Notes: generated by a model not told the origin, from the sequence alone. Shown: positions 1-6,168, counted from the first letter of the stretch. The stretch is DNA of 7,148 bases from an uncultured Muribaculum sp. (GCA_947573015.1 CANPDS010000132.1:1-7148); one strand, 5' to 3'. A program made the numbers and translations.

Positions 1-2
1 CA

Positions 3-1061
3 ATGACAGCCAATTCCACAACCACAGGTTTCACCGTCAGGGAACTGCATCCGGCTCCGGGACAATTTGTCAACACGCTCCCGGAAGCCGACGAAACCAC
101 TACCCACGAGGATGTATGCCGCATGGCTACCGAAAACCTTCTCAACGGCGAATTGATACATCTCGGCACATACGGTGGATATATTACCGTAGAGTTTGAT
201 CAGCCTGTGCAGAATCTACCAGGGTCAGACCTGCGCATCACCGGCAATGGATTCTATGCAGCAGCGGATCCAGTATACGGCTCCGCCACAATCGGCGGCT
301 CATTTGAGCCAGGCATCGTATATGTAGGCGTAGGGAGCGATGTGGAAAGCGCTGAGTGGTATGAGCTCGCCGGATCTAAATACCACGATGGAGAGATTCA
401 CGACTTCTCTATCACCTACTATAAGCCAACAGCCGAAACTGGAGAACATAAACAGCCTTACTCCCTTTATGATGACTACATCTACTGGGAAGCATCGTGG
501 ACTGAAAACGGTGTTCCACGCGACTCCACCGGCTATCATATGAAAAACTCGTTCCACCGCCAGTCCTACTGGCCGATGTGGGAGGAAGGAGAGACACTTA
601 CATTCAAAGGGGGAAAACTGCCCAACAATGCAATAGAGCAGTCGGGCAACGGCACATACTGGGTTCTGTACCGCTATGCATCAGACGCATACGGATATGT
701 CGATGCATCGCTCAACTCTGACATATATTCGACATTCGACATCGACTGGGCGGTAGACGAAGACGGACGGCATGTCGACATTCCGGAAATCAACTTCGTG
801 CGAGTGGCAACGGGCATATTCCAATACTGCGGATGGCTTGGCGAAACATCGACAGAAGTCAGCGGATTTGAGAATCTGCATCTTATTTCCGGTTATGATG
901 ATGACCCTATAATCGTGCCCACAGGAAGCACTTCCGGCATTGATACAATCATACAGGAACAATATCACGACGACACTATCTACGACCTGATGGGACATAA
1001 AGTAGTAAATCCTTCGCCGGGCATATATATCCAGAACCGAAAGAAAATAATCATCCGATAA
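3..1061 (+). CDS. Secreted/surface protein of Bacteroidales with C-terminal tail (5' end outside window)
   Basis: At least 352 residues are visible. The first ATG lies at the window edge and is not followed by a signal peptide, so it is probably an internal Met and the gene starts upstream. No catalytic motif is recognised. The stretch from about residue 11 to 296 looks like one beta-rich extracellular domain: HPAPGQFVN (16-24), EPGIVYVGV (102-110), EWYELAGS (118-125), FDIDWAVDEDG (245-255) and YCGWLGETSTEV (275-286). From memory these motifs recur in Bacteroides proteins annotated only as 'cell surface protein', often near DUF4465 genes and corrinoid uptake genes. Residues 311-352 form a linker beginning SGID and a tail with IYDLMG, PGIYI and a basic end, like the end of a type IX secretion sorting domain but shorter. 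The stop is 25 bp before the DUF4465 gene, which suggests one transcript. That the protein is exported is inferred from the tail and neighbour; a corrinoid role is only a suggestion. Confidence 0.8.
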   Translation: MTANSTTTGFTVRELHPAPGQFVNTLPEADETTTHEDVCRMATENLLNGELIHLGTYGGYITVEFDQPVQNLPGSDLRITGNGFYAAADPVYGSATIGGSFEPGIVYVGVGSDVESAEWYELAGSKYHDGEIHDFSITYYKPTAETGEHKQPYSLYDDYIYWEASWTENGVPRDSTGYHMKNSFHRQSYWPMWEEGETLTFKGGKLPNNAIEQSGNGTYWVLYRYASDAYGYVDASLNSDIYSTFDIDWAVDEDGRHVDIPEINFVRVATGIFQYCGWLGETSTEVSGFENLHLISGYDDDPIIVPTGSTSGIDTIIQEQYHDDTIYDLMGHKVVNPSPGIYIQNRKKIIIR

Positions 1062-1086
1062 TAACTATTCAATTAATCCCAATTTT

Positions 1087-2064
1087 ATGAAAAAAATTAC
1101 ATTTTTTGCAGCATTATTCACATGTGCGCTGTCAATCTCGGCACAAGAAGAATACACCATCAAGGTACTTACATTTGAAGATGAAGATTATCGTGGTGGC
1201 CAGAATTTTGCAGGAGCGAGCGACTGGTCCTCATTGATCGACGATCCCCAATATGGCGGCCAGATGCTATATGGCTCAGGCGCCGGTGTGTGGGATATCG
1301 AAGAGGCATACAAATGGTGTGATGAGAACAACACCGAGCTCTACAACTGTCTGTCAGGAGGCCATGCCATATCAAATTACGGATCAGCAAACTTCGAGGA
1401 ATTCGGCGACTTTATGAATCAACTTACTGTATACAACCGTAACGCCACCGATGAGATCACCAGGGAAGGACATGGCCACAACGGTTCAAACAATTTCGCT
1501 GTACAGTATGGCTATTCCGATAATTCCGGTTGGGGACTCGGAAAAGAATCACTTCCATATCTACTTTTCAACGACGGCACGCCACGAGTGATTGACCACA
1601 TGTATGTCACCAACACCTGCTATGCTACCAACTGCTATCTGAACGGCAACGACCTGACGGCAAACATCGGAGATGATGACTGGGTGAAAATCGTCGCCAC
1701 CGGATACGACACAGATGGCAACAAGACCGGCACTGTGGAATTTTATCTTTGCAACGGCCCGGAATGGATTATAACCGAATGGACTAAATTTGATCTGCAT
1801 GAGCTTGGTGAGGTGCTGAAAGTCACTTTTAACATCACAGGCTCGTCAGACAATGGCTACGGTTTTTCACAACCCGCCTATTTTGCCTACGATGATGTGG
1901 CAGTGCGTTTCCCTGACAATACATCCGGCATCAACAATGTCACGATTGCCGAGTCTGCCGACAACGATGTAATATACGACCTATACGGACGCCGTTATTC
2001 CTCCACCGACACTCTCCATCCGGGCATCTATGTGATCAACGGTAAAAAGACAATTGTAAAATAA
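1087..2064 (+). CDS. DUF4465 domain-containing secreted protein
   Basis: 325 residues, complete. The start is supported by a signal peptide: Lys2-Lys3, a hydrophobic core (about 4-17) and a likely signal peptidase I site at Ala19/Gln20. Cys13 is not in a good lipobox, so a lipoprotein is less likely. The body matches DUF4465 as I know it: TFEDEDY (29-35), SLIDDPQYGG (49-58), GGHAISNY (91-98), NGSNNFAVQYGY (132-143), NTCYATNCYLNG (176-187, two cysteines), DDWVKIVATGYD (197-208), TEWTKFDL (230-237) and GSSDNGYGFSQPAYFAYDDV (252-271). Residues 280-325 are an SGIN linker and a tail with IYDLYGR, PGIYV and NGKK, paralleling the preceding protein. The biochemical role of DUF4465 is not settled to my knowledge; its appearance in Bacteroides vitamin B12 uptake loci makes ligand binding at the cell surface possible. 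Tight spacing to the upstream gene indicates co-transcription, and the hairpin 22 bp after the stop probably ends the transcript. Confidence 0.93.
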   Translation: MKKITFFAALFTCALSISAQEEYTIKVLTFEDEDYRGGQNFAGASDWSSLIDDPQYGGQMLYGSGAGVWDIEEAYKWCDENNTELYNCLSGGHAISNYGSANFEEFGDFMNQLTVYNRNATDEITREGHGHNGSNNFAVQYGYSDNSGWGLGKESLPYLLFNDGTPRVIDHMYVTNTCYATNCYLNGNDLTANIGDDDWVKIVATGYDTDGNKTGTVEFYLCNGPEWIITEWTKFDLHELGEVLKVTFNITGSSDNGYGFSQPAYFAYDDVAVRFPDNTSGINNVTIAESADNDVIYDLYGRRYSSTDTLHPGIYVINGKKTIVK

Positions 2065-2086
2065 TTTGTCCTGCATAAAACTCCGA

Positions 2087-2120
2087 ACAGCGGGATGCCC
2101 GGATCCGGACATCCCGCTGT
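2087..2120. terminator. Hairpin terminator between convergent genes
   Basis: A perfect 11-bp stem pairs ACAGCGGGATG (2087-2097) with CATCCCGCTGT (2110-2120). The 12-nt loop itself contains the palindrome CCGGATCCGG (2099-2108). The hairpin lies 22 bp after the DUF4465 stop and 21 bp after the stop of the DUF5606 gene on the other strand, so it can serve both. It lacks a long T-tract: on the + side the flank is only moderately T-rich, while in the - direction a run of four Ts follows within a few bases. Termination in both directions is inferred from position and stem strength. Confidence 0.75.
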
Positions 2121-2141
2121 CTGTATCTTATACATCCGGGA

Positions 2142-2570
2142 TCATTTCTCCTCTGCGGCTTCCGCTTCAGAATTTTCCTCAGGATCAGCGAAATCTGTAA
2201 TGCCTGCTCCAACCAGAAGGTTGTACCAATTGAACACCTTGCGGATATCGTTGGTATAGACGCGCTCGTCATCAAAATCAGGAAGGACCTCCTTAAAATA
2301 TGCACGAAGAGAATGGTCATCAGCAAATGCCGACATATCTACCGCCTTGCCTTCATTCTTCTCCTTGATTGTCTCGAACACGCGGCTCAGAGGCACATCT
2401 TCCTCTGTAGTGTAGATAGCGATATCGCCAAGTGACACTATTTTGTCATGAGAATAAGCAGGTGTGCGCTTGCCGGTTGCGAGAGCCTCTACAATCAGCA
2501 TATTACGACCGTTGCTTACGAGTTTATAAAGTCCGGGCTTGCCTGAAATGGCCAGAATAGTCTTTAACAT
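2142..2570 (-). CDS. DUF5606 domain-containing protein
   Basis: 142 residues, complete, cytoplasmic (no signal peptide or membrane segment). The N-terminus (MLKTILAISGKPGLYKL, 1-17) and the segment around YTNDIRKVFNWYNLL (105-119) are the parts I recognise from DUF5606, a small conserved Bacteroidetes family of unknown function. The last 15 or so residues (from about 128) are an acidic, low-complexity tail rich in Glu and Ala. It is the last gene of the rfbD-prfC-DUF5606 string, starting 45 bp after the prfC stop with no promoter-like sequence in the gap, so it is likely read from the rfbD promoter. The position behind a translation factor gene does not by itself tell the function. Confidence 0.9.
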   Translation of the reverse strand: MLKTILAISGKPGLYKLVSNGRNMLIVEALATGKRTPAYSHDKIVSLGDIAIYTTEEDVPLSRVFETIKEKNEGKAVDMSAFADDHSLRAYFKEVLPDFDDERVYTNDIRKVFNWYNLLVGAGITDFADPEENSEAEAAEEK

Positions 2571-2615
2571 GGGAATATATGGTTTTTATGGTTTTACATT
2601 AAAAATCGTGGGGTG

Positions 2616-4196
2616 TCAGAACTCGCTTGTGAAGTGGAAGCGGATCTTCGGGAAATCATTCTGCGCCATCTGAAGGACGTAGTTACTGTCGGCCATGAAT
2701 ACGTCGCGTCCCTCACGGTCAATGGCCATGAACTGATGCTTACGCTTCTTGAAAGCCTCAAGCGCCGCAGGATCATCACTCTCGATCCAGCATGCTTTGA
2801 ACATCGACAGCGGCTCCCAACGCACAGTAGCACCATACTCATGAAGCAGACGATACTGAATCACCTCGAACTGAAGCTGCCCTACGGTGCCTACAATTTT
2901 GCGACCGTTAAATTGATTGACGAACAACTGCGCCACACCCTCATCCATCAACTGCTGAAGGCCTTTGTCGAGCTGTTTCGCCTTCATGGGGTCGGTGTTC
3001 TCAATATATTTGAACATCTCAGGAGAGAAACTTGGCAATCCACGGTAATGCAGATCCTCTCCTTGAGTTATGGTATCGCCTATCTTGAAACTACCGGTAT
3101 CTGGGATACCGACAATATCGCCGGGATAAGCCTCATCTACCACACTCTTCTTCTGCGCCATAAACGCCGTTGGAGCGGCAAAACGCATAGTCTTTCCTGA
3201 GCGCACATGGCGGTACGGAGCATTGCGTTCAAACTTACCGGAACAAACCTTGACGAAGGCTATACATGAACGATGGTTAGGATCCATATTTGCATGAATC
3301 TTAAATACAAATCCACTGAACGGCTCCTCGGCAGGCTCAACCATACGCTCCTCAGCCTTGACAGGACGAGGCGATGGGGCGATCTTCACAAAACAGTCAA
3401 GAAGTTCTTTCACACCAAATGTGTTGAGAGCGGATCCAAAGAATACAGGAGCGACCTTGCCGGCGAGATAATCATCGGAAGAGAACTCAGGATATACCCC
3501 CTCGATAAGTTCGAGATCCTCACGGAGTTTGGCGGCATCCTTTTCTCCTACGGCCTCGTCAATACGCGGATCGTCCACGCTGTCTATCTCCACACGTTCA
3601 GTCACCTGTGTCTTGCTCGGTGTGAACAGATCGAGCGACTGTTCATATATATTATAGACCCCTTTGAATTTAGCTCCTATATTAATAGGCCATGATAGCG
3701 GACGCACAGCAATCTTGAGTTCCGCCTCCAGCTCGTCGAGAATATCAAACGGGTCACGCCCCTCGCGGTCAAGCTTGTTTACGAAAATGATTACCGGAGT
3801 GTTGCGCATACGGCACACTTCCATCAGCTTTCGGGTTTGTTGCTCCACACCTTTTGCCACATCGACCACAATTATCACGGAATCTACAGCGGTAAGCGTA
3901 CGGTATGTATCCTCGGCAAAATCCTGGTGACCGGGGGTGTCAAGAATATTGATCTTATAATCCCCATAATTGAAACCCATTACCGAGGTAGCCACAGAGA
4001 TGCCACGCTGTTTCTCGATCTCCATCCAGTCGGAAGTAGCCGTTTTCTTGATCTTATTACTTTTCACAGCACCTGCCACGTGTATGGCACCGCCGAAAAG
4101 CAACAATTTTTCGGTAAGAGTGGTCTTACCGGCATCCGGATGCGAAATGATGGCGAACGTGCGCCGGCGGCTTATTTCATCAGTCAGACTGGCCAT
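2616..4196 (-). CDS. prfC: Peptide chain release factor 3 (RF3, GTPase)
   Basis: 526 residues, the usual length for RF3. RF3 is a cytoplasmic translational GTPase that recycles RF1 and RF2 from the ribosome after peptide release; in some bacteria it also takes part in quality control after miscoding. The GTPase motifs are intact: G1 SHPDAGKT (18-25), G2 region RGIS (64-67), G3 DTPGH (86-90) followed by QDF, G4 NKLD (140-143) and G5 SAL (255-257). SHPDAGKT and DTPGHQDF together point to RF3 rather than EF-G, EF-4 or BipA, and the C-terminal part has the RF3-like stretch VGQLQFEV followed by YRLLHEYGA. The start ATG shares one base with the rfbD stop (TGATG), so translation may depend on ribosomes ending rfbD. 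No frameshift or lost motif is seen. Confidence 0.97.
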   Translation of the reverse strand: MASLTDEISRRRTFAIISHPDAGKTTLTEKLLLFGGAIHVAGAVKSNKIKKTATSDWMEIEKQRGISVATSVMGFNYGDYKINILDTPGHQDFAEDTYRTLTAVDSVIIVVDVAKGVEQQTRKLMEVCRMRNTPVIIFVNKLDREGRDPFDILDELEAELKIAVRPLSWPINIGAKFKGVYNIYEQSLDLFTPSKTQVTERVEIDSVDDPRIDEAVGEKDAAKLREDLELIEGVYPEFSSDDYLAGKVAPVFFGSALNTFGVKELLDCFVKIAPSPRPVKAEERMVEPAEEPFSGFVFKIHANMDPNHRSCIAFVKVCSGKFERNAPYRHVRSGKTMRFAAPTAFMAQKKSVVDEAYPGDIVGIPDTGSFKIGDTITQGEDLHYRGLPSFSPEMFKYIENTDPMKAKQLDKGLQQLMDEGVAQLFVNQFNGRKIVGTVGQLQFEVIQYRLLHEYGATVRWEPLSMFKACWIESDDPAALEAFKKRKHQFMAIDREGRDVFMADSNYVLQMAQNDFPKIRFHFTSEF

Positions 4197-5059
4197 CAGC
4201 TATTTTCCTTTAGACGTTTTATACATTTCACCAGCGAGTCCCTCCAATATGGAGTCTCCGCATTATATGTAGCACGGATTTTCGAGGTGTTGAGCACACT
4301 GAAGAACGGACGGGTAGCCGCTGTAGGATAATCTTCTGTCGGTATCGGCTTTACGTTGCATCCTTCCACTCCTGCAATTTCCAGAATAGCCTTGGTGAAA
4401 TCGTACCATGAGGCCACTCCCGAATTTGTAAAATGATATATTCCGGGTACCCACTGGTGCGATGCAAGCACTTTACCGATAGCCTCGGCAAGATCTCCGG
4501 CATATGTAGGCGAACCGATCTGATCGGCGACAACTCGGATCTCATTTTGTGTGGCGCCGAGATGCAGCATAGTTTTGACAAAATTTTTACCGTGAGGAGA
4601 ATAGAGCCATGCTGTACGTATTATCACACTATCTGGTGCAAGTGCGATAAGCGCAGTCTCACCTTGACGCTTCGTTGTGCCGTATTGCGACACAGGATTC
4701 ACCTTATCAGCCTCATTATATGGACGATAAGTGCGACCATCGAACACATAGTCTGTAGAAATATGAACAACCTTTGCACCCGACTCAAATGCAGCATTGG
4801 CAAGATTGCGCACCGCCTCAACATTGATCTTATGGCAAAGAGCCTTGTCTTCCTCAGCACGATCAACTGCAGTATAGGCAGCGCAATTCACAATATGACT
4901 TATATCATTATCTGCTACAAAGCGCTTCACGGCAGCTTCATCCGTAAGGTCAAGTTCCTCAATATCAGTATAAATGGTCTGTCCCGGAAAATCCCGTTCG
5001 AGTACCGTACGCAATTCACGGCCAAGCTGACCGTTGGCGCCGGTGACTAATATCTTCAT
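4196..5059 (-). CDS. rfbD: dTDP-4-dehydrorhamnose reductase
   Basis: 287 residues, complete. It catalyses the last step of dTDP-L-rhamnose synthesis, NAD(P)H-dependent reduction of dTDP-4-dehydro-L-rhamnose; the product feeds surface polysaccharide synthesis. The N-terminal Rossmann motif is TGANGQLG (6-13, GxxGxxG). NCAAYTAVDRAE (58-69) and STDYVFDG (101-108) are typical of the RmlD family, and the extended SDR catalytic residues are Thr102, Tyr126 and Lys130 (YGTTK). The start at 5059 puts the Rossmann strand at residues 2-6 as expected. No rfbA, rfbB or rfbC lies in this window, so the gene stands apart from the rest of its pathway. It heads a probable operon with prfC and the DUF5606 gene. 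The short leader after its promoter contains a small AT-rich hairpin (5068-5073 with 5078-5083) and a 12-bp palindrome touching the start codon (5059-5070). Confidence 0.95.
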   Translation of the reverse strand: MKILVTGANGQLGRELRTVLERDFPGQTIYTDIEELDLTDEAAVKRFVADNDISHIVNCAAYTAVDRAEEDKALCHKINVEAVRNLANAAFESGAKVVHISTDYVFDGRTYRPYNEADKVNPVSQYGTTKRQGETALIALAPDSVIIRTAWLYSPHGKNFVKTMLHLGATQNEIRVVADQIGSPTYAGDLAEAIGKVLASHQWVPGIYHFTNSGVASWYDFTKAILEIAGVEGCNVKPIPTEDYPTAATRPFFSVLNTSKIRATYNAETPYWRDSLVKCIKRLKENS

Positions 5060-5099
5060 ATATTAATATAGTAAGTTTACTATTTTCCAAATGTGAGCA

Positions 5100-5107
5100 C
5101 AAAGGTA
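5100..5107 (-). promoter_or_regulatory. Bacteroidetes-type -7 box for rfbD
   Basis: Read on the - strand this is TACCTTTG, an exact match to the TAnnTTTG -7 element of Bacteroidetes primary sigma factor promoters. Transcription would begin near 5093, giving a leader of roughly 35 nt before the rfbD ATG. I find no clear TTTG at the expected -33 position (about 5127-5131), so the call rests on the -7 box and its location. Confidence 0.7.
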
Positions 5108-5152
5108 GCAAAATACTCCGACTTTCCAGCTACACTCCTCCCAATAAGTCAC

Positions 5153-5199
5153 ATAATATTTTCTCTACTTGCCTACCAGATGTTCTCTGAAAATATTAT
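5153..5199. repeat. 11-bp perfect inverted repeat in the divergent intergenic region
   Basis: ATAATATTTTC (5153-5163) is repeated exactly in inverted orientation as GAAAATATTAT (5189-5199) with a 25-nt spacer. It lies between the rfbD promoter (- strand) and the structured RNA (+ strand). Possible readings are a binding site for a dimeric or looping regulator, a hairpin ending unseen transcription, or chance in AT-rich DNA. The spacer is too short for a typical invertible promoter. I cannot choose between these. Confidence 0.55.
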
Positions 5200-5258
5200 T
5201 TAACATTTTTATCTTCGAAAAAGTTATGTTTAAGAGTATTTCGTATTCATATTTTTCC

Positions 5259-5266
5259 TAACTTTT
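5259..5266 (+). promoter_or_regulatory. Weak -7-like box upstream of the candidate small RNA
   Basis: TAACTTTT matches TAnnTTTG at all fixed positions except the last. It would place a transcript start near 5272, a few bases before the first stem of the candidate RNA (5275). A second near match, TATTTTTC, lies at 5250-5257. No good TTTG sits at the -33 spacing; TTTC at 5239-5242 is the nearest and is too close. Support is mainly positional. Confidence 0.3.
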
Positions 5267-5271
5267 CTGTC

Positions 5272-5509
5272 GAATTGAGACTCATGTTGTCGTTTTTCTC
5301 CGTAATAGACATTTTTCGGACTTAGAAAAAGGCAACTCAAGACCGTAACGATCATGCTGGGAAGCACTTCCGCCGGTCGATGAAAAGGAGCTTCAATATC
5401 ACGCTCCTAATCATCGCTATAAGACAAACTATCTTTAGAATCACAAAATCATGCCTTTTGGCTTAAGTCCGATTTCACCCTGTTGAAGGGAGAAACGGAC
5501 ATTTTTTTT
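5272..5509 (+). ncRNA. Candidate structured small RNA with intrinsic terminator
   Basis: Three stems follow one another almost without gaps. Stem 1 (5286-5336): GTTGTC pairs with GGCAAC (one G-U), continued by TTTTTCT (5293-5299) with AGAAAAA (5324-5330) and CCG (5300-5302) with CGG (5317-5319); TTGA (5275-5278) with TCAA (5337-5340) extends its base. Stem 2 (5341-5378): GACCG with CGGTC, enclosing TGCT-GGGA-AGCA (5355-5366), a GNRA-type tetraloop. Stem 3 (5379-5415): GATGA with TCATC, a symmetric AA/AA internal loop, then AGGAGC (5386-5391) with GCTCCT (5403-5408). A less structured stretch follows, then a terminator with eight Ts. Only the + orientation gives a T-tract, which fixes the strand. 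I do not recognise it as 6S RNA, SRP RNA, tmRNA or RNase P RNA. The 5' end is approximate. Alternatively it is a leader RNA, but bcp has its own promoter downstream. Function unknown. Confidence 0.55.
5467..5509 (+). terminator. Strong intrinsic terminator with T8 tract
   Basis: GTCCG (5467-5471) pairs with CGGAC (5496-5500); after a single bulged A, TTTC (5473-5476) pairs with GAAA (5492-5495); after one A-A mismatch, CCCT (5478-5481) pairs with AGGG (5487-5490), closing a 5-nt loop. The stem is followed directly by A and eight Ts (5501-5509). On the other strand there is no T-run after the stem. No + strand protein gene ends nearby, so it must end a non-coding or very short transcript. Confidence 0.85.
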
Positions 5510-5537
5510 GCCGTCTCGTTCACTTTTGCTATTTTTG
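5507..5537 (+). promoter_or_regulatory. Bacteroidetes-type promoter for bcp (-33 and -7)
   Basis: TTTG at 5507-5510 and TATTTTTG (TAnnTTTG) at 5530-5537 are separated by 19 bp, which fits the Bacteroidetes consensus of TTTG, 19-21 bp, TAnnTTTG. The -33 box uses the last three Ts of the preceding terminator. Transcription would start near 5543, giving a leader of about 70 nt that contains a small hairpin (GCAGG 5551-5555 with CCTGC 5566-5570) before the bcp ATG. Confidence 0.8.
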
Positions 5538-5614
5538 GCATTACAAAACCGCAGGCCATTCCTCACCTGCGCCACACCACAATATAAAATAATATAACAC
5601 TCTGTAGACACGCT

Positions 5615-6067
5615 ATGAACATAGGCGACATAATTTCCTCTGTGCTTGGCATTGACAGCAATGGCAAGCAGGTGACCACCTCTGACTTCAAAGGCACGCC
5701 ACTCATCATCTACTTTTATCCAAAAGACAACACCCCCGGATGCACGGCAGAAGCATGCTCGCTGCGCGACGGCTACGAGAATCTGCGCAACAAGGGATAC
5801 CAGATAATCGGCATCAGCAAGGATTCGCCGGCAAGCCATATTAAATTCGCCGACAAGCACGAACTCCCATTCATTCTGCTCAGCGACGAGTCGACCGAAG
5901 TTAATCAGGCATTCGGTGTATGGCAGAAAAAGAAAATGGCGGGACGTGAATACATGGGCACCGTGCGCACCACATTCATAACCGACGGAAATCATCGTCT
6001 TACACATATTATAAATAAAGTAGACACTAAAAACGCCGCCGCACAAATCGAAAAAATTCTGGAATAA
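5615..6067 (+). CDS. bcp: Thioredoxin-dependent thiol peroxidase (PrxQ/Bcp peroxiredoxin)
   Basis: 150 residues, normal for the family, no signal peptide, so cytoplasmic. It reduces hydrogen peroxide and organic hydroperoxides with electrons from thioredoxin. The active-site motif PxxxTxxC is present as Pro36, Thr40 and Cys43 (peroxidatic); Cys48, five residues on, is the resolving cysteine that defines an atypical 2-Cys PrxQ enzyme; Arg118 (GTVRTTF) is the conserved active-site Arg. The N-terminus (MNIGDIISSV) departs from the usual GD-x-AP-x-F pattern but keeps the GD and the following D-x-NGK turn. The ATG at 5615 gives the expected length. No Shine-Dalgarno sequence is seen, as is usual in Bacteroidetes; the 30 bases before the start are AT-rich. 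It has its own strong promoter. I see no binding site that I can assign to an oxidative stress regulator. Confidence 0.96.
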   Translation: MNIGDIISSVLGIDSNGKQVTTSDFKGTPLIIYFYPKDNTPGCTAEACSLRDGYENLRNKGYQIIGISKDSPASHIKFADKHELPFILLSDESTEVNQAFGVWQKKKMAGREYMGTVRTTFITDGNHRLTHIINKVDTKNAAAQIEKILE

Positions 6068-6071
6068 TCAT

Positions 6072-6079
6072 TACATTTG
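6072..6079 (+). promoter_or_regulatory. Possible -7 box for pta
   Basis: TACATTTG fits TAnnTTTG exactly and begins five bases after the bcp stop codon. A start near 6085 would leave a leader of about 85 nt before pta. No TTTG is found at the -33 spacing, which would fall within the 3' end of bcp, so pta may also be read through from bcp. Confidence 0.45.
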
Positions 6080-6108
6080 CATTGCAATTTCGCCATCGGC
6101 GGATGCAA
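6077..6108. other. Imperfect hairpin in the bcp-pta gap
   Basis: TTGCAT (6077-6082) pairs with ATGCAA (6103-6108), and inside it CGCC (6091-6094) pairs with GGCG (6098-6101) over a 3-nt loop, leaving an 8-nt asymmetric bulge on the left. There is no T-tract, so it is not a standard terminator. It overlaps the end of the -7-like box, so only its distal part would be in a transcript from there. It could be a weak attenuator or chance. Confidence 0.35.
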
Positions 6109-6168
6109 CCGGATTGACATGAATATTCAACTTTCATATATCCATAATCAACTACTACCTGTTTTATC

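Noticed and set aside
681..998. 105-residue - strand frame opposite the first gene
   Set aside because: It is a shadow of the + strand secreted protein gene and has no recognisable features.
2613..3200. 195-residue reading frame on the + strand opposite prfC, and several others there (3273-3695, 3837-4331)
   Set aside because: They are antisense to prfC, whose GTPase motifs are intact, and their products show no family features; long antisense frames are common opposite conserved genes.
4433..5050. 205-residue reading frame on the + strand opposite rfbD
   Set aside because: The - strand frame has complete SDR motifs, and the antisense product is not recognisable.
5153..5199. Invertible promoter or recombinase site
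   Set aside because: The spacer is only 25 nt with no promoter inside it, and no recombinase gene is in the window.
5341..5378. Possible SRP (4.5S) RNA because of a GGAAGCA-like stretch
   Set aside because: The conserved SRP domain IV internal loops and tetraloop arrangement are absent; the match is a few bases only.
5272..5509. Reading the structured region as a riboswitch controlling bcp
   Set aside because: The strong bcp promoter at 5507-5537 lies after the terminator, so bcp does not need transcription through this region. Kept only as an alternative because of the competing long-range helix.
5441..6046. 201-residue reading frame on the - strand, opposite bcp
   Set aside because: It is antisense to the clearly real bcp gene, runs through the bcp promoter and the terminator, and its product has no recognisable domain.
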